This document shows, piece by piece, positions 25,824 through 35,155 of a stretch of DNA of 64,000 nucleotides. The position numbers and the translations under genes are program-made. The stretch is from Nonomuraea sp. SBT364 (GTDB lineage Bacteria > Actinomycetota > Actinomycetes > Streptosporangiales > Streptosporangiaceae), in assembly GCF_001083785.1 (NCBI RefSeq), contig NZ_LAVL01000017.1, forward strand, positions 32,058 to 96,057. Direction: 5' to 3'. A model generated the notes under the pieces. It was not told the DNA's origin. It did no database searches and worked only from the letters and a program-made list of their open reading frames with translations. Position 1 is the stretch's first letter. Each line of letters opens with the position of its first letter.

Positions 25824-26615
25824 ATGACCAAGTTCGACGAGGCCACGCAGGCGATCCGGATCGACGAGACCACCTACGACGTCTGCCTCGACCCCGGTTA
25901 CTCCATCGGCGGGCCGCTCAACGGCGGCTACCTCATGGCCGTGGTGCTGCGCGCGGTGGTGGACGACTCGCCGTTCGAGCACCCGGTGAGCACGACCTCG
26001 CAGTTCCTCAAGTCGCCGGTGCCGGGGCCCGCCCAGGTCCGGGTCGAGCGGCTGAAAGCCGGCCGGACCGCCGCGTTCACCCGGGCCACGCTCGTCCAGG
26101 ACGGCGTGTCACAGATCGAGAGCCTGGTCACCACCGCGACGCTGACCGGCGCCGAGCCGCTCTACAGCGACAAACCCGCGCACGTCATGCCGCCGCCGGA
26201 GGAGTGCGTCAAGCTCCCCAACCCCAAGCCCGAGTCGAACATGACGCTCAACGCCCAGATGGAGCTGCGCTTCGACCCGCCCACCATCGCCTGGCTGAGC
26301 GGCGGGCCCACCGGCCGGCCCGAGTCGCGGGCCTACTTCCGGATGACCGAGCCGCAGGACGCCGACCCGTTCGTGCTCGCGCTGGCCGTCGACGCGCTGC
26401 CCCCCGTGGTGTTCAGCGCCGGGCTGCGCGGCTGGGCGCCCACCGTGGACCTCACCTGGCACCTGCGCGCGCTGCCCGCCCCCGGGCTGCTCACGCTGAT
26501 CGGCGGCGGCCGCCTCATCTCCGACGGCTGGTTCGACGAGGAGGTCGAGGTGTGGGACTCGGCCGGCCGCCTGGTCGCCCAGTCGCGCCAGCTCGCCCGC
26601 GTGGGGCGCGGGTGA
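25824..26615 (+). CDS. Acyl-CoA thioesterase-like (double hotdog) protein
   Basis: 263 residues from ATG 25824. The N-terminal hotdog reads LDPGYSIGGPLNGGYLMAVVLRAV, and the C-terminal half repeats the fold, ending with RLISDGWFDEEVEVWDSAGR then LVAQSRQLARV. This is the TesB-like/4HBT_3 arrangement, which hydrolyses acyl-CoA thioesters; the active-site Asp of true TesB is not certain here, so the substrate is unknown. It sits between the DUF3352 group and murI and is not part of the syntenic block in M. tuberculosis, so it may be an insertion. Confidence 0.8.
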   Translation: MTKFDEATQAIRIDETTYDVCLDPGYSIGGPLNGGYLMAVVLRAVVDDSPFEHPVSTTSQFLKSPVPGPAQVRVERLKAGRTAAFTRATLVQDGVSQIESLVTTATLTGAEPLYSDKPAHVMPPPEECVKLPNPKPESNMTLNAQMELRFDPPTIAWLSGGPTGRPESRAYFRMTEPQDADPFVLALAVDALPPVVFSAGLRGWAPTVDLTWHLRALPAPGLLTLIGGGRLISDGWFDEEVEVWDSAGRLVAQSRQLARVGRG

Positions 26616-26676
26616 CACACGCGGTGTGAGCATTCTTACGCGGTGAAGACGCCGCAGGTCGCCTACCCTCTGAAGC

Positions 26677-27543
26677 GTGCCGGACGCGAGTATTGGGATC
26701 TTCGACAGCGGGGTCGGCGGCCTGACGGTCGCCCGCGCGATCATCGACCAGCTGCCTCACGAGTCCATCACCTACGTGGCCGACACGGCCCGCCAGCCGT
26801 ACGGGCCCAAGCCGCTGGCCGAGGTGCGCGCGTACGCGCTGGAGGTGATGGACCACCTCGTCGAGCATGACGTCAAGATGCTCGTCATCGCCTGCAACAG
26901 CGCCAGCGCCGCGGTGCTGCGCGACGCCCGCGAACGCTACGACGTGCCCGTCGTCGAGGTGATCCAGCCCGCCACCCGGCGCGCGGTGCGCGCCACGCGC
27001 ACCGGCAGGGTCGGGGTGATCGCCACCAGGGCCACCATCGACTCGATGGCCTACCACGACGCCTTCACCGCGGCGCCCGACGTGCTTCTCACCGGCGTGG
27101 CCGCCCCACGCCTGGTCGAGTACGTCGAGCGGGGCGAGACGATGAGCCAGGAGCTCATCGACGTCGTGCGCGGCTACCTGGAGCCCATCCAGGCGGCCGG
27201 GTGCGACACGCTCATCCTCGGCTGCACCCACTACCCGCTGCTCACCGGCGCCATCTCCTACGTCGCCGGCGACGGGGTCACGCTGGTGTCCAGCGCCGAC
27301 GAGACGGCCAAGGACGTCTACCGCATCCTGCACGACCGCGGCCTGGCGGCCGGGAGCGAGGCCACCCCCCGGCACCGCTTCCGCGCGACCGGCGACTCGC
27401 TGCTCTTCGCCCGGCTCGGGCGCCGCTTCCTGGGCCCGGAGATCGATGCGGTCGAAGTCGCTCCAGTGGGGGGTACCACCTACGAGGGAGGCCCACATGA
27501 AAGTGACCATAGTCGGCTGCTCGGGAAGCTTTCCCGGCCCTGA
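26677..27543 (+). CDS. murI: Glutamate racemase
   Basis: 288 residues from GTG 26677. The two catalytic cysteines are in ACNSASA (C73) and LGCTHYPLL, and the Asp in [13 protein letters not shown] is the conserved start. It supplies D-glutamate for peptidoglycan. The last 47 bases overlap the MBL-hydrolase gene. The C-terminal tail from about residue 275 ([17 protein letters not shown]) is not conserved and is encoded by the same DNA as the next ORF's start, so the stop may have shifted. It matches Rv1338 in order. Confidence 0.92.
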   Translation: MPDASIGIFDSGVGGLTVARAIIDQLPHESITYVADTARQPYGPKPLAEVRAYALEVMDHLVEHDVKMLVIACNSASAAVLRDARERYDVPVVEVIQPATRRAVRATRTGRVGVIATRATIDSMAYHDAFTAAPDVLLTGVAAPRLVEYVERGETMSQELIDVVRGYLEPIQAAGCDTLILGCTHYPLLTGAISYVAGDGVTLVSSADETAKDVYRILHDRGLAAGSEATPRHRFRATGDSLLFARLGRRFLGPEIDAVEVAPVGGTTYEGGPHESDHSRLLGKLSRP

Positions 27544-28249
27544 CAGCCCCGCGTCCTGCTACCTCGTGGAGGACGAGGGGTTCAGGTTGCTGCTCGACTT
27601 CGGCAGCGGGGCGCTCGGGGCGCTGCAGCGCCACATCGGCCTGTACGACGTGGACGCGATCTGCCTGACGCACCTGCATGCCGACCACTGCCTGGACCTG
27701 TGCCCCTACCACGTGGTGCGCACCTACGGCCCGGCCGCGCCGTACCCCAGGGTGCCCGTGCACGCGCCGGCCGACGCGCCCCGCCGGCTGGCCGCCGCCT
27801 ACGGCATGCCGGACGAGCCCGGCCTCGAATCCAGCTACGACTTCACGCCGCTGGCGCCCGGCAGCTTCGAGGTGGGCCCGTTCAGGGTGACCGCCGCCCG
27901 CGTCGCGCACCCCGTCGAGGCGTACGGGTTCCGCGTGGAGGGCGGGGGCGGCAGCGTCGCCTACTCCGGCGACACCGGCGAGTGCGACGAGGTCGTCAAG
28001 CTGGCCGCGGACGCCGACCTGATGCTGTGCGAGGCGTCCCTGCTCGACGCCCCCGACCTGCCGGAGGGCCTGCACATGTCCGGCCGCCAGGCCGCCGAGC
28101 CCGCCGCCAGGGCCGGCGCCGGGCGGCTCGTCCTGACCCACCTGGTGCCCTGGAACGACCAGGCCACCGTGCTCGACGACGCCACCCGGGGCGGCTACGC
28201 CGGTCCCGTCGAGCTGGCCCGCAGCGGAGCCTCCTACGACCTGAGCTGA
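27497..28249 (+). CDS. Metallo-beta-lactamase-fold hydrolase (Rv1339 family)
   Basis: 250 residues from ATG 27497 with GGGAGG upstream; the in-frame start at 27446 lies inside murI. The metal-site motif [10 protein letters not shown] is present, along with a SGDTGECDE beta strand and a late LVLTHLVPW with a His ligand. Position directly after murI and before rph matches Rv1339, which has been reported as a cyclic-AMP phosphodiesterase. So cAMP turnover is the leading guess for this gene, inferred from synteny and family. It overlaps the convergent MFS gene's end by 16 bp. Confidence 0.85.
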   Translation: MKVTIVGCSGSFPGPDSPASCYLVEDEGFRLLLDFGSGALGALQRHIGLYDVDAICLTHLHADHCLDLCPYHVVRTYGPAAPYPRVPVHAPADAPRRLAAAYGMPDEPGLESSYDFTPLAPGSFEVGPFRVTAARVAHPVEAYGFRVEGGGGSVAYSGDTGECDEVVKLAADADLMLCEASLLDAPDLPEGLHMSGRQAAEPAARAGAGRLVLTHLVPWNDQATVLDDATRGGYAGPVELARSGASYDLS

Positions 28250-29472
28250 GGCTGCGAGAAGTCGCGCATCCGCACCAGCGGCGAGAACACCAGCGGCAGG
28301 AACGACACCAGCCTGCCCGCCATGAACACCCACAACGCCTCGCGCACGCCGATCTGCTGCGCCACGATGCCGCCGAGCAGCGCGCCGAGCGGCATGGTGC
28401 CCCACACGACGAACCGGACCGTCGCGTTGACCCGGCCCAGCATGTGCTCGGGCGCCACGGTCTGGCGGTAGGTGAGCTCGCCCACGTTGTAGAGGATCGC
28501 GCCCAGCGACAGCGCGATCGAGGTGATCGCGAAGAACGAGGCCCGCCAGTCGGCCTGCGTCATGGGCAGCAGCAGGCCGAACGGCGAGGTGAGGGCCAGG
28601 GCCAGCCACGTCACCCGGGCGGTGCCGTACCGCCTGAACAGCGGGCCGCCGATGAGCCCGCCGATCAGCCCGCCCACGGCGCCCGACATGAGCAGCGCGC
28701 CGACCACGCCGGGCGGCAGCATGACCACGTCCGCCAGGAACAGCACCGACAGGCCGAGCACCGCGCTCAGGCACAGGTTCGTCAGCGCGGTGGTCGTCAT
28801 GAACGTGCGCAGCAGCCGGTCACGCCAGGCGAACGCGAACCCCTCGCGGATCTGGGACAGCATGCCGGTGTCCCGTGCGCGGGCCGGAGCCTGGTCGGGT
28901 GTCTTGATCGTGCCCAGGAAGAGCACCGAGGCGAGCGAGGCCAGCGCCGTGGCGAGCAGCGTGATCGGCGCGCCGATCACCTGCACCAGCACGCCGCCCA
29001 GGCCGGGACCGGCCAGCGCGCCGCTGGAGCGGACCACTTCAAGCTTGGCGTTGCCGTCGGCCAGCCGCTCCTTCGTCACCAGGTCGGGCAGGTAGGTCTG
29101 GTCGGCGACGTCGTTGAACACCCCGGCCGCGCTGACCAGCAGCGCCACCACGCACAGCATCGCGATCGAGAGCACGCCCAGCGCGTTCGCCGCCGGGATG
29201 CTGGCCAGCAGCAGGCATCTGGCCAGGTCGGCGGCCATCATGACGCGGCGCTTCCGCATCCGGTCGACCCACACCCCCGCGGGCAGGCCGATCAGCAGGA
29301 AGGCCACGCTCTGTAACGCCGACAGGACCCCCAGCGAGAACGGGGATGCGTGCAACGTCAGCACGGCGACGAGTGGGAGCGCCACACGCGAGATGTTGGC
29401 GCCCATTTCGTTGGCAACGTGCGAGCTCAAGAACCGGAGAAAGTCAGGGCTACGCAACACCCCCGTTGTCAT
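28234..29472 (-). CDS. MFS transporter (EntS/DHA3-like)
   Basis: 412 residues from ATG 29472 (AGGGAT upstream); an upstream TTG at 29508 would add 12 residues. About 12 transmembrane segments are visible. Motif A appears as [13 protein letters not shown] between TM2 and TM3, and the order fits the MFS_3 group that includes the enterobactin exporter EntS and macrolide exporters. Substrate unknown. It is inserted, on the opposite strand, between the MBL hydrolase and rph of the conserved block, and its start faces the rph promoter region. Confidence 0.82.
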   Translation of the reverse strand: MTTGVLRSPDFLRFLSSHVANEMGANISRVALPLVAVLTLHASPFSLGVLSALQSVAFLLIGLPAGVWVDRMRKRRVMMAADLARCLLLASIPAANALGVLSIAMLCVVALLVSAAGVFNDVADQTYLPDLVTKERLADGNAKLEVVRSSGALAGPGLGGVLVQVIGAPITLLATALASLASVLFLGTIKTPDQAPARARDTGMLSQIREGFAFAWRDRLLRTFMTTTALTNLCLSAVLGLSVLFLADVVMLPPGVVGALLMSGAVGGLIGGLIGGPLFRRYGTARVTWLALALTSPFGLLLPMTQADWRASFFAITSIALSLGAILYNVGELTYRQTVAPEHMLGRVNATVRFVVWGTMPLGALLGGIVAQQIGVREALWVFMAGRLVSFLPLVFSPLVRMRDFSQPQLRS

Positions 29473-29540
29473 TGCGTCAGGATCCCTGTGTCGGACACAT
29501 TCGGTCAAGGGCGTTGTGGCTCGGAGATAGGGTGATCTGC

Positions 29541-30256
<716 letters not shown>

Positions 30257-30260
<4 letters not shown>

Positions 30261-30847
30261 AGATCGTGCTCGCCACCCGCAACCAGGGGAAGATCGCCGA
30301 GCTGCGCCGCATCCTGGCCGGCTTCGAGATCGTCGGGCTGGAGGAGTTCCCCTCGATCGGCGAGGTCGCCGAGACCGGCGTCACCTTCGAGGAGAACGCC
30401 CTGCTCAAGGCGCACGCCGTGGCCCAGGGATCCGGGCTGCCCGCCGTCGCCGACGACTCCGGCCTCTGCGTCGACGTGCTCAACGGCATGCCCGGCGTCT
30501 TCTCCGCCCGCTGGGCGGGGCGCCACGGCGACGACGAGGCCAATCTGCGGCTGCTGCTCGCCCAGGTGTCCGACGTGCCCGCCGGGCTGCTCACCGCCCA
30601 CTTCGCCTGCACGGCCGCGCTCGCGCTGCCGTCGGGGGAGTGGCGGGTCGCCGAGGGCACGCTGCCCGGGCGCCTCGTCACCACGCCCCGGGGCGCCAAC
30701 GGGTTCGGGTACGACCCGATCCTCGTGCCCGACGGCGAGACGCGCACCACGGCCGAGCTGTCACCCGAGGAGAAGGACGCCATCAGCCACCGGGGCCGCG
30801 CCTTCCGCGCCCTCGCGCCGATCGTCCGCGAACTGCTCTCGGCGTAA
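30257..30847 (+). CDS. rdgB: Non-canonical purine NTP pyrophosphatase (RdgB/HAM1)
   Basis: 196 residues from ATG 30257, overlapping the rph stop. [19 protein letters not shown] and [12 protein letters not shown], with [16 protein letters not shown] at the N-terminus, are the HAM1 family signatures. It hydrolyses dITP, XTP and similar nucleotides to keep them out of DNA and RNA. Last gene of the Rv1330c-Rv1341-like block. Confidence 0.94.
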
Positions 30848-30894
30848 CCACCGCGTAAGAACCCCCAGCCGCCGGGCGGCGTAACGTCGGTGAC

Positions 30895-32493
30895 GTGCAG
30901 AGCAATCAGGTCATACCCGCCTGGGCGGGCGCGCTGGCGGGCATCGTGGCAGGGGGCGTGGCGCTCGGCGTCGCCCAGCTCGCGGCGGGGGTGGTCGGCG
31001 ACGACGCCTTCCCCGTGGTGGCGGTGGGCGACGCCGTGGTGGACCTCTCGCCGGCGCCGCTCAAGGAGTTCGCCATCGCCACCTTCGGCGAGAACGACAA
31101 GGCGGTCCTGGTCGGGGGCGTGTTCGTGGTGCTGGCCCTGGTGGCGGCCGGGCTCGGGGTGCTCGCCACCCGCAGGCTCCGGTACGGCCAGGCGGGGCTG
31201 GCCGGGTTCGCCGTCGTGGGGCTGGCCGCGGTACTCACCCGGCCGGGAGCCCAGCTGATCGACGCGCTGCCCACCGTGGTGGGCGTCGCGGTGGGCGTGT
31301 GGGCGCTGTCCTGGCTGATCGGCCGCGCCGCTTCCCCGGCCGTCGCCCCCGCCGCTTTCCCAGCCGTCGCCCCCGCCGGCGAGACGCCGCTTCCCGCCGT
31401 CATGCGGGCCGGTGGGGAGCCGTACGTGTTCGACCGGCGGCGGCTGCTGACCGGGGCCGCAGGGGGCGTGGTGGTCGCGGGCGCCGGGACGCTGCTGGGG
31501 CGCGGGCTCGGGAGCCGCCGGACCGTGGACGCCGCCCGGGTGAGCCTGGCCCTGCCCGCTCCGGCCACCCCCGCCCCGCCGCTGCCGCCGGGGACCGACT
31601 TCAAGCTCAACGGCCTGACACCCTTCATCACGAAAAATGCGGACTTCTACAGGGTCGACACCGCGCTGATCGTCACCCAGGTGGACCCGGACACCTGGAC
31701 CCTGCGCATCCACGGCCTCGTCGACCGGCCGATCGAGATCACGTACCAGGAACTGCTGAAGAGGCCGCTGACCGAGGCCGACATCACCCTCACCTGCGTC
31801 TCCAACGAGGTCGGCGGCCCGTACGCCGGCAACGCCCGCTGGCTCGGCGCGCGCATGGCCGACCTGCTGCGCGAGGCCGGCCTCCGCTCGGACGCCGACA
31901 TGCTGCTGTCCACCTCCGCCGACGGCTTCACCTGCGGCACCCCGCTCGACGTGGTCATGGGCGGGCGCGACGCGCTGTTCGCCGTCGCCATGAACGGTGA
32001 GGCGCTCCCCGTCGACCACGGCTTCCCGGTGCGCCAGGTGGTGCCCGGCCTGTACGGCTACGTGTCGGCCACCAAGTGGGTGGTGGACCTCAAGGTGACC
32101 AGGTTCGACACCGACGAGGCGTACTGGACGCCGCGCGGCTGGGCGGCCAAGGGGCCCATCAAGACCCAATCGCGCATCGACCTGCCCAAGCCGGGCGCCA
32201 CGGTGACCGCCGGCCGCACCACGATCGCGGGCGTCGCCTGGGCTCAGCACACCGGCGTCGACGCCGTCGAGGTCCGCGTCGACCGGGGCGCGTGGCAGCA
32301 GGCCAGGCTCGCCGCCGTGCCCGGCCCGGACACCTGGCGGCAATGGGCGCTCGACTGGGACGCCACCCCCGGCGACCACACCATCGAAGTACGCGCCACC
32401 GACGCCTCCGGGCGCACCCAGACCGGGGAACGCCGGCCCATCACGCCCGACGGCGCCACCGGCTGGCACACCGTGACCGTCCAGGCGGCCTGA
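30895..32493 (+). CDS. Membrane-anchored molybdopterin oxidoreductase (sulfite oxidase-like)
   Basis: 532 residues from GTG 30895. The N-terminal about 185 residues contain four or so membrane segments, followed by a Pro/Ala-rich linker and a twin-Arg-like membrane segment around RRRLLTGAAGGVVV. The C-terminal 320 residues are the oxidoreductase: LTCVSNEVGGPYAG includes the molybdenum-binding Cys, and WVVDLKVTRFD then AYWTPRGWA precede a Mo-co dimerisation beta domain. The reaction resembles sulfite oxidase, though the actual substrate in this membrane-bound clade is unknown. No cytochrome partner is adjacent. It likely faces the cell exterior. Confidence 0.82.
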   Translation: MQSNQVIPAWAGALAGIVAGGVALGVAQLAAGVVGDDAFPVVAVGDAVVDLSPAPLKEFAIATFGENDKAVLVGGVFVVLALVAAGLGVLATRRLRYGQAGLAGFAVVGLAAVLTRPGAQLIDALPTVVGVAVGVWALSWLIGRAASPAVAPAAFPAVAPAGETPLPAVMRAGGEPYVFDRRRLLTGAAGGVVVAGAGTLLGRGLGSRRTVDAARVSLALPAPATPAPPLPPGTDFKLNGLTPFITKNADFYRVDTALIVTQVDPDTWTLRIHGLVDRPIEITYQELLKRPLTEADITLTCVSNEVGGPYAGNARWLGARMADLLREAGLRSDADMLLSTSADGFTCGTPLDVVMGGRDALFAVAMNGEALPVDHGFPVRQVVPGLYGYVSATKWVVDLKVTRFDTDEAYWTPRGWAAKGPIKTQSRIDLPKPGATVTAGRTTIAGVAWAQHTGVDAVEVRVDRGAWQQARLAAVPGPDTWRQWALDWDATPGDHTIEVRATDASGRTQTGERRPITPDGATGWHTVTVQAA

Positions 32494-32625
32494 CGCTTCG
32501 TCGTATTCCGTCCGCGTTTGCGCAGGTCGCCTGGGCAGTCATGGCCGACAATCTTCCTGACTTTGGCCCATCAGCCGTGGCACCCCGCCCTACGATCGGC
32601 TGTCGAGCATGACAGGAGGCAGGAC

Positions 32626-34791
32626 GTGTTCCGCGACCGCAAGTCCGGCGTCCGGTGGGTCCTTCCCGAGGGGCAGTACAACCCCGTGGTCGCTGACGGT
32701 GTCCGATGGCTCGAATACGAGCGCGCCGCCGGTACCGGTGGGCCCGACGCCGGTCGTTCCCACGCCGGTGGATCCGACCCTGGCCGGCCCAGTACCGGTG
32801 GCCCCTACGCCGTCCGGTCCGATTCCGGCGGGTCCAGCTCCGGTGGCGCCGGTACCGGTGGGCCCGACGCCGGTCGTTCCCACACTGGTGGATCCAGTGC
32901 CGGTGGCCTCTACGCCGGTCGGTCCGACTCCGGTGGGCCGGACGCCGGTCGTGCCGATGCCGGCAGGCGCCATCCTGGCCGGCACGACTCCGTCCCCCCT
33001 GATGCGAGCCGGCCGGATGCCGTCCGGTCCGGTGAGGGCCGGTCCGATGGCGCGCCCGCCCGGTTCAGACATGGCACGCCACCCGGCTTCCTGCGGCAGC
33101 GGCCGACTTCCGCCAAGGGGCCGCGGAACGGCTCACCCCCGCCGAGCGGAGCGTCACCCGCATCCGGGGGTGTGCCACCCGCGCCCGGAGGTGTGTCATC
33201 CGCGCCCGAGAGCGCGTCGCCCTCTTATGGAGGCGCGTCGCCCGGGGCCGGTGATGCGGGGCAGGCGTTCGGTGGCGGATCATCCGCGTCCGTCAGCACC
33301 GGGCCCATGTCCGGCGCAACTCCGCAGGGCGCAGGGCCGCTGACCGGAGAACCGCGCACCTCGGGACCGCCCATCCAGGCATCCCAGTCGAACGGCGCAC
33401 ACCAGCCCCTGTGGACCCCGGACTCTCCCCAGGGCCGCCCCCCTGAACCCCAGGACGCCCCGCCTGCGGGCGCCCACCACGCCCAGCCTCCCAGGACCAC
33501 CACCCCGCTCGGCACCGTGATGCCGGGCTCGCCCAACGGCGCCGCGAACTGGCTGGCAGGGCCGCCGTACAGAGCGGCTCCGGAGCCACCCAACGGCCCG
33601 CCGGCGAGCGCAACGCCGGGTTCGCCGAACGGGACGGCGGCAGGTACGACGCCGACCTCTCCGAACGGCTCGGCGACGGGTAGGACACCGGGATCGCCGT
33701 ACGGGAGGGCGCGGTCGTCCAACGGGACGGCGGGCACGACGCCGCCGGCACCGAACGGGGCGGCGGCGGGTGCGATGCCCGGCTGCTCGGCGTGGGCGGG
33801 CACGTCCGCCCCGGCGAACGGCCAGGCCGCGCCGCAAGCCGGACGAGCCACCCCGAACGGCCCCGCACCGACCTCGAAGCGAGCCGCCCGGCCGGCACCG
33901 GAGCCGGGCGAGCCGCCCGAGCCGTCGTCGCAGCCGGTCGCGTCGCCCGAGGAGGCGTCGGCGAGACCGATCCCCTGGCCCGAGGAGGTGTCCGCGAGAC
34001 CGATCCCCTGGCCAGGGGAGACGCCGGCGCGACCCGTCACCTGGCTGAGGGAGTCTCGCCAGGCAGCGGGGACGTCCCCGGGGTGGGGCGAGGCGGTCAC
34101 GGGACCCGTGGCCGGTCGGGCGCAGGTGGCCGGCGACGGGCGCTGGGCGAGAGGGCGCGGGACGGCGGACTACGACTGGTTCGACTGGCCGCATCGGCCG
34201 CCGAAGCTGGCCGACAGCAGGCCGTACGGGATGCCGGGCGGGCTGGTGCCGCCGGACCCGCAGGTGGAGAGGGACCTGGTGGCGGCCGTGACGCCGGGGA
34301 CGCGCTTCCCCGATCCGCGCGGCACGTGGGTGCGGCTGGTCAACGGCGGCGGCCCGGCGGACGACCCGTTCCGGGTGTCCAACGCCGCCGACTGCGCGCT
34401 GGCCGTCCTGTCCACGTGGCACGGCGAGCCGGCGGCGTCGGCGCCGAGGATGCCCGAGTACGACCGGGTGGGGCGGCCGCTGCTCACCGGTGAGTCCGGG
34501 AGCACGGCGCGGATGGAACGCTGGATAGGGCAGCGCTTCCAGCACGCGGGGCAGGGGCGGCACGCGTACCCGATGGTGGCGCGGCGGCTGCTGGAGGCGG
34601 GGCACGGCGCGTCGGCGGTCATCGTGGTGCGCTGGCCGGGCGGCGGGACGCACGCCTGGAACGCGGTGAACTATCACGGTGAGGTGATCTGGATCGACGC
34701 GCAGCGCGGGCACATGGCGGTCGAGCCGCCGTACCTGACCGTGACCGGGGTGTTCTGCGTGATCCTCGACCGGCAGGGGCAGCCGCGATGA
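32626..34791 (+). CDS. Papain-fold toxin-like protein (glutamine deamidase type)
   Basis: 721 residues from GTG 32626 (GGAGG nine bases upstream). A conserved-looking N-terminal segment (residues 1-33, FRDRKSGVRWVLPEGQ) is followed by about 470 residues of Gly/Ser/Pro/Ala repeat linker. The last 180 residues resemble the Papain_fold_1/Tox-PL toxin domain: ADCALAVLSTW with the catalytic Cys, THAWNAVNY with the His and VIWIDAQRG with the Asp. Such domains deamidate glutamine or cleave peptide bonds of target proteins. No signal peptide or WXG domain is present. It is coupled by ATGA overlap to a YrhB/Imm35-type gene. Part of the linker also reads as a PVP-repeat in another frame, so a frameshift cannot be excluded. 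Confidence 0.65.
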   Translation: MFRDRKSGVRWVLPEGQYNPVVADGVRWLEYERAAGTGGPDAGRSHAGGSDPGRPSTGGPYAVRSDSGGSSSGGAGTGGPDAGRSHTGGSSAGGLYAGRSDSGGPDAGRADAGRRHPGRHDSVPPDASRPDAVRSGEGRSDGAPARFRHGTPPGFLRQRPTSAKGPRNGSPPPSGASPASGGVPPAPGGVSSAPESASPSYGGASPGAGDAGQAFGGGSSASVSTGPMSGATPQGAGPLTGEPRTSGPPIQASQSNGAHQPLWTPDSPQGRPPEPQDAPPAGAHHAQPPRTTTPLGTVMPGSPNGAANWLAGPPYRAAPEPPNGPPASATPGSPNGTAAGTTPTSPNGSATGRTPGSPYGRARSSNGTAGTTPPAPNGAAAGAMPGCSAWAGTSAPANGQAAPQAGRATPNGPAPTSKRAARPAPEPGEPPEPSSQPVASPEEASARPIPWPEEVSARPIPWPGETPARPVTWLRESRQAAGTSPGWGEAVTGPVAGRAQVAGDGRWARGRGTADYDWFDWPHRPPKLADSRPYGMPGGLVPPDPQVERDLVAAVTPGTRFPDPRGTWVRLVNGGGPADDPFRVSNAADCALAVLSTWHGEPAASAPRMPEYDRVGRPLLTGESGSTARMERWIGQRFQHAGQGRHAYPMVARRLLEAGHGASAVIVVRWPGGGTHAWNAVNYHGEVIWIDAQRGHMAVEPPYLTVTGVFCVILDRQGQPR
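32727..33060 (+). repeat. Repeat-rich linker with 120-bp-spaced direct repeats
   Basis: A 37-bp stretch at 32727-32763 recurs unchanged at 32847-32883, exactly 120 bp (40 codons) away, within a field of shorter GGTGG/CCGGTCG-like repeats continuing to about 33060. The spacing is a multiple of three, so repeat number can change without breaking the toxin frame. No mobile element is seen. Confidence 0.75.
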
Positions 34792-35057
34792 ACATGGATC
34801 AGGCCAGGGCGATGGCGGAGGAGTACTTCAACGGGGTGCGCCCGGCCGGGGAGGCGCTGTCGGTGGGGATCCACGCGTTCGCCGAGGGGTACGTGGCGTG
34901 GGTGCGTGAGCTGGAGCCTGACGATCCGGCGCGGCTGCCCGACGGGGTGGGGGGCGGTTGCGTGGTGATCGACAGGGCCACGGGCGAGGTGGTGGCGCGG
35001 CCGCTGCTCGACCCGGAGTCGGTGGCCGAGCTGTGGCCGGGGCACCGGCCCCGGTGA
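34788..35057 (+). CDS. YrhB/Imm35-type putative immunity protein
   Basis: 89 residues, ATG 34788 overlapping the toxin stop. GGGCVVIDRATGEVVARPLL and the flanking WVRELEPDDP segment match the YrhB/Imm35 group, which often sits just after toxin genes. It would bind and block the papain-fold domain. It is small, acidic-to-neutral and lacks export signals, so both proteins are expected in the cytoplasm at some stage. Assignment rests on short motif similarity and gene order. A terminator follows at 35069-35100. Confidence 0.6.
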   Translation: MNMDQARAMAEEYFNGVRPAGEALSVGIHAFAEGYVAWVRELEPDDPARLPDGVGGGCVVIDRATGEVVARPLLDPESVAELWPGHRPR

Positions 35058-35068
35058 CGCATCGGTGA

Positions 35069-35100
35069 GGTCGGGCGCCGCCCCCGAAAGACGCCCGACC
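35069..35100 (+). terminator. Terminator between the toxin/immunity pair and the ABC permease
   Basis: GGTCGGGCG pairs with CGCCCGACC around a 14-base loop. It lies between convergent genes and may serve both. Confidence 0.65.
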
Positions 35101-35102
35101 CA

Positions 35103-35147
35103 CTATCCCCTCTATCCGTATTTCGCGGCCTTTATCCGCATTTATCC
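35103..35147. repeat. AT-rich YTATCC repeats
   Basis: Four YTATCC copies at 35103, 35112, 35132 and 35142, spaced 9, 20 and 10 bp, giving helical-turn phasing in an unusually AT-rich stretch between terminator and permease stop. Possible protein-binding site or leftover sequence; role unknown. Confidence 0.3.
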
Positions 35148-35155
35148 AATTTTCA

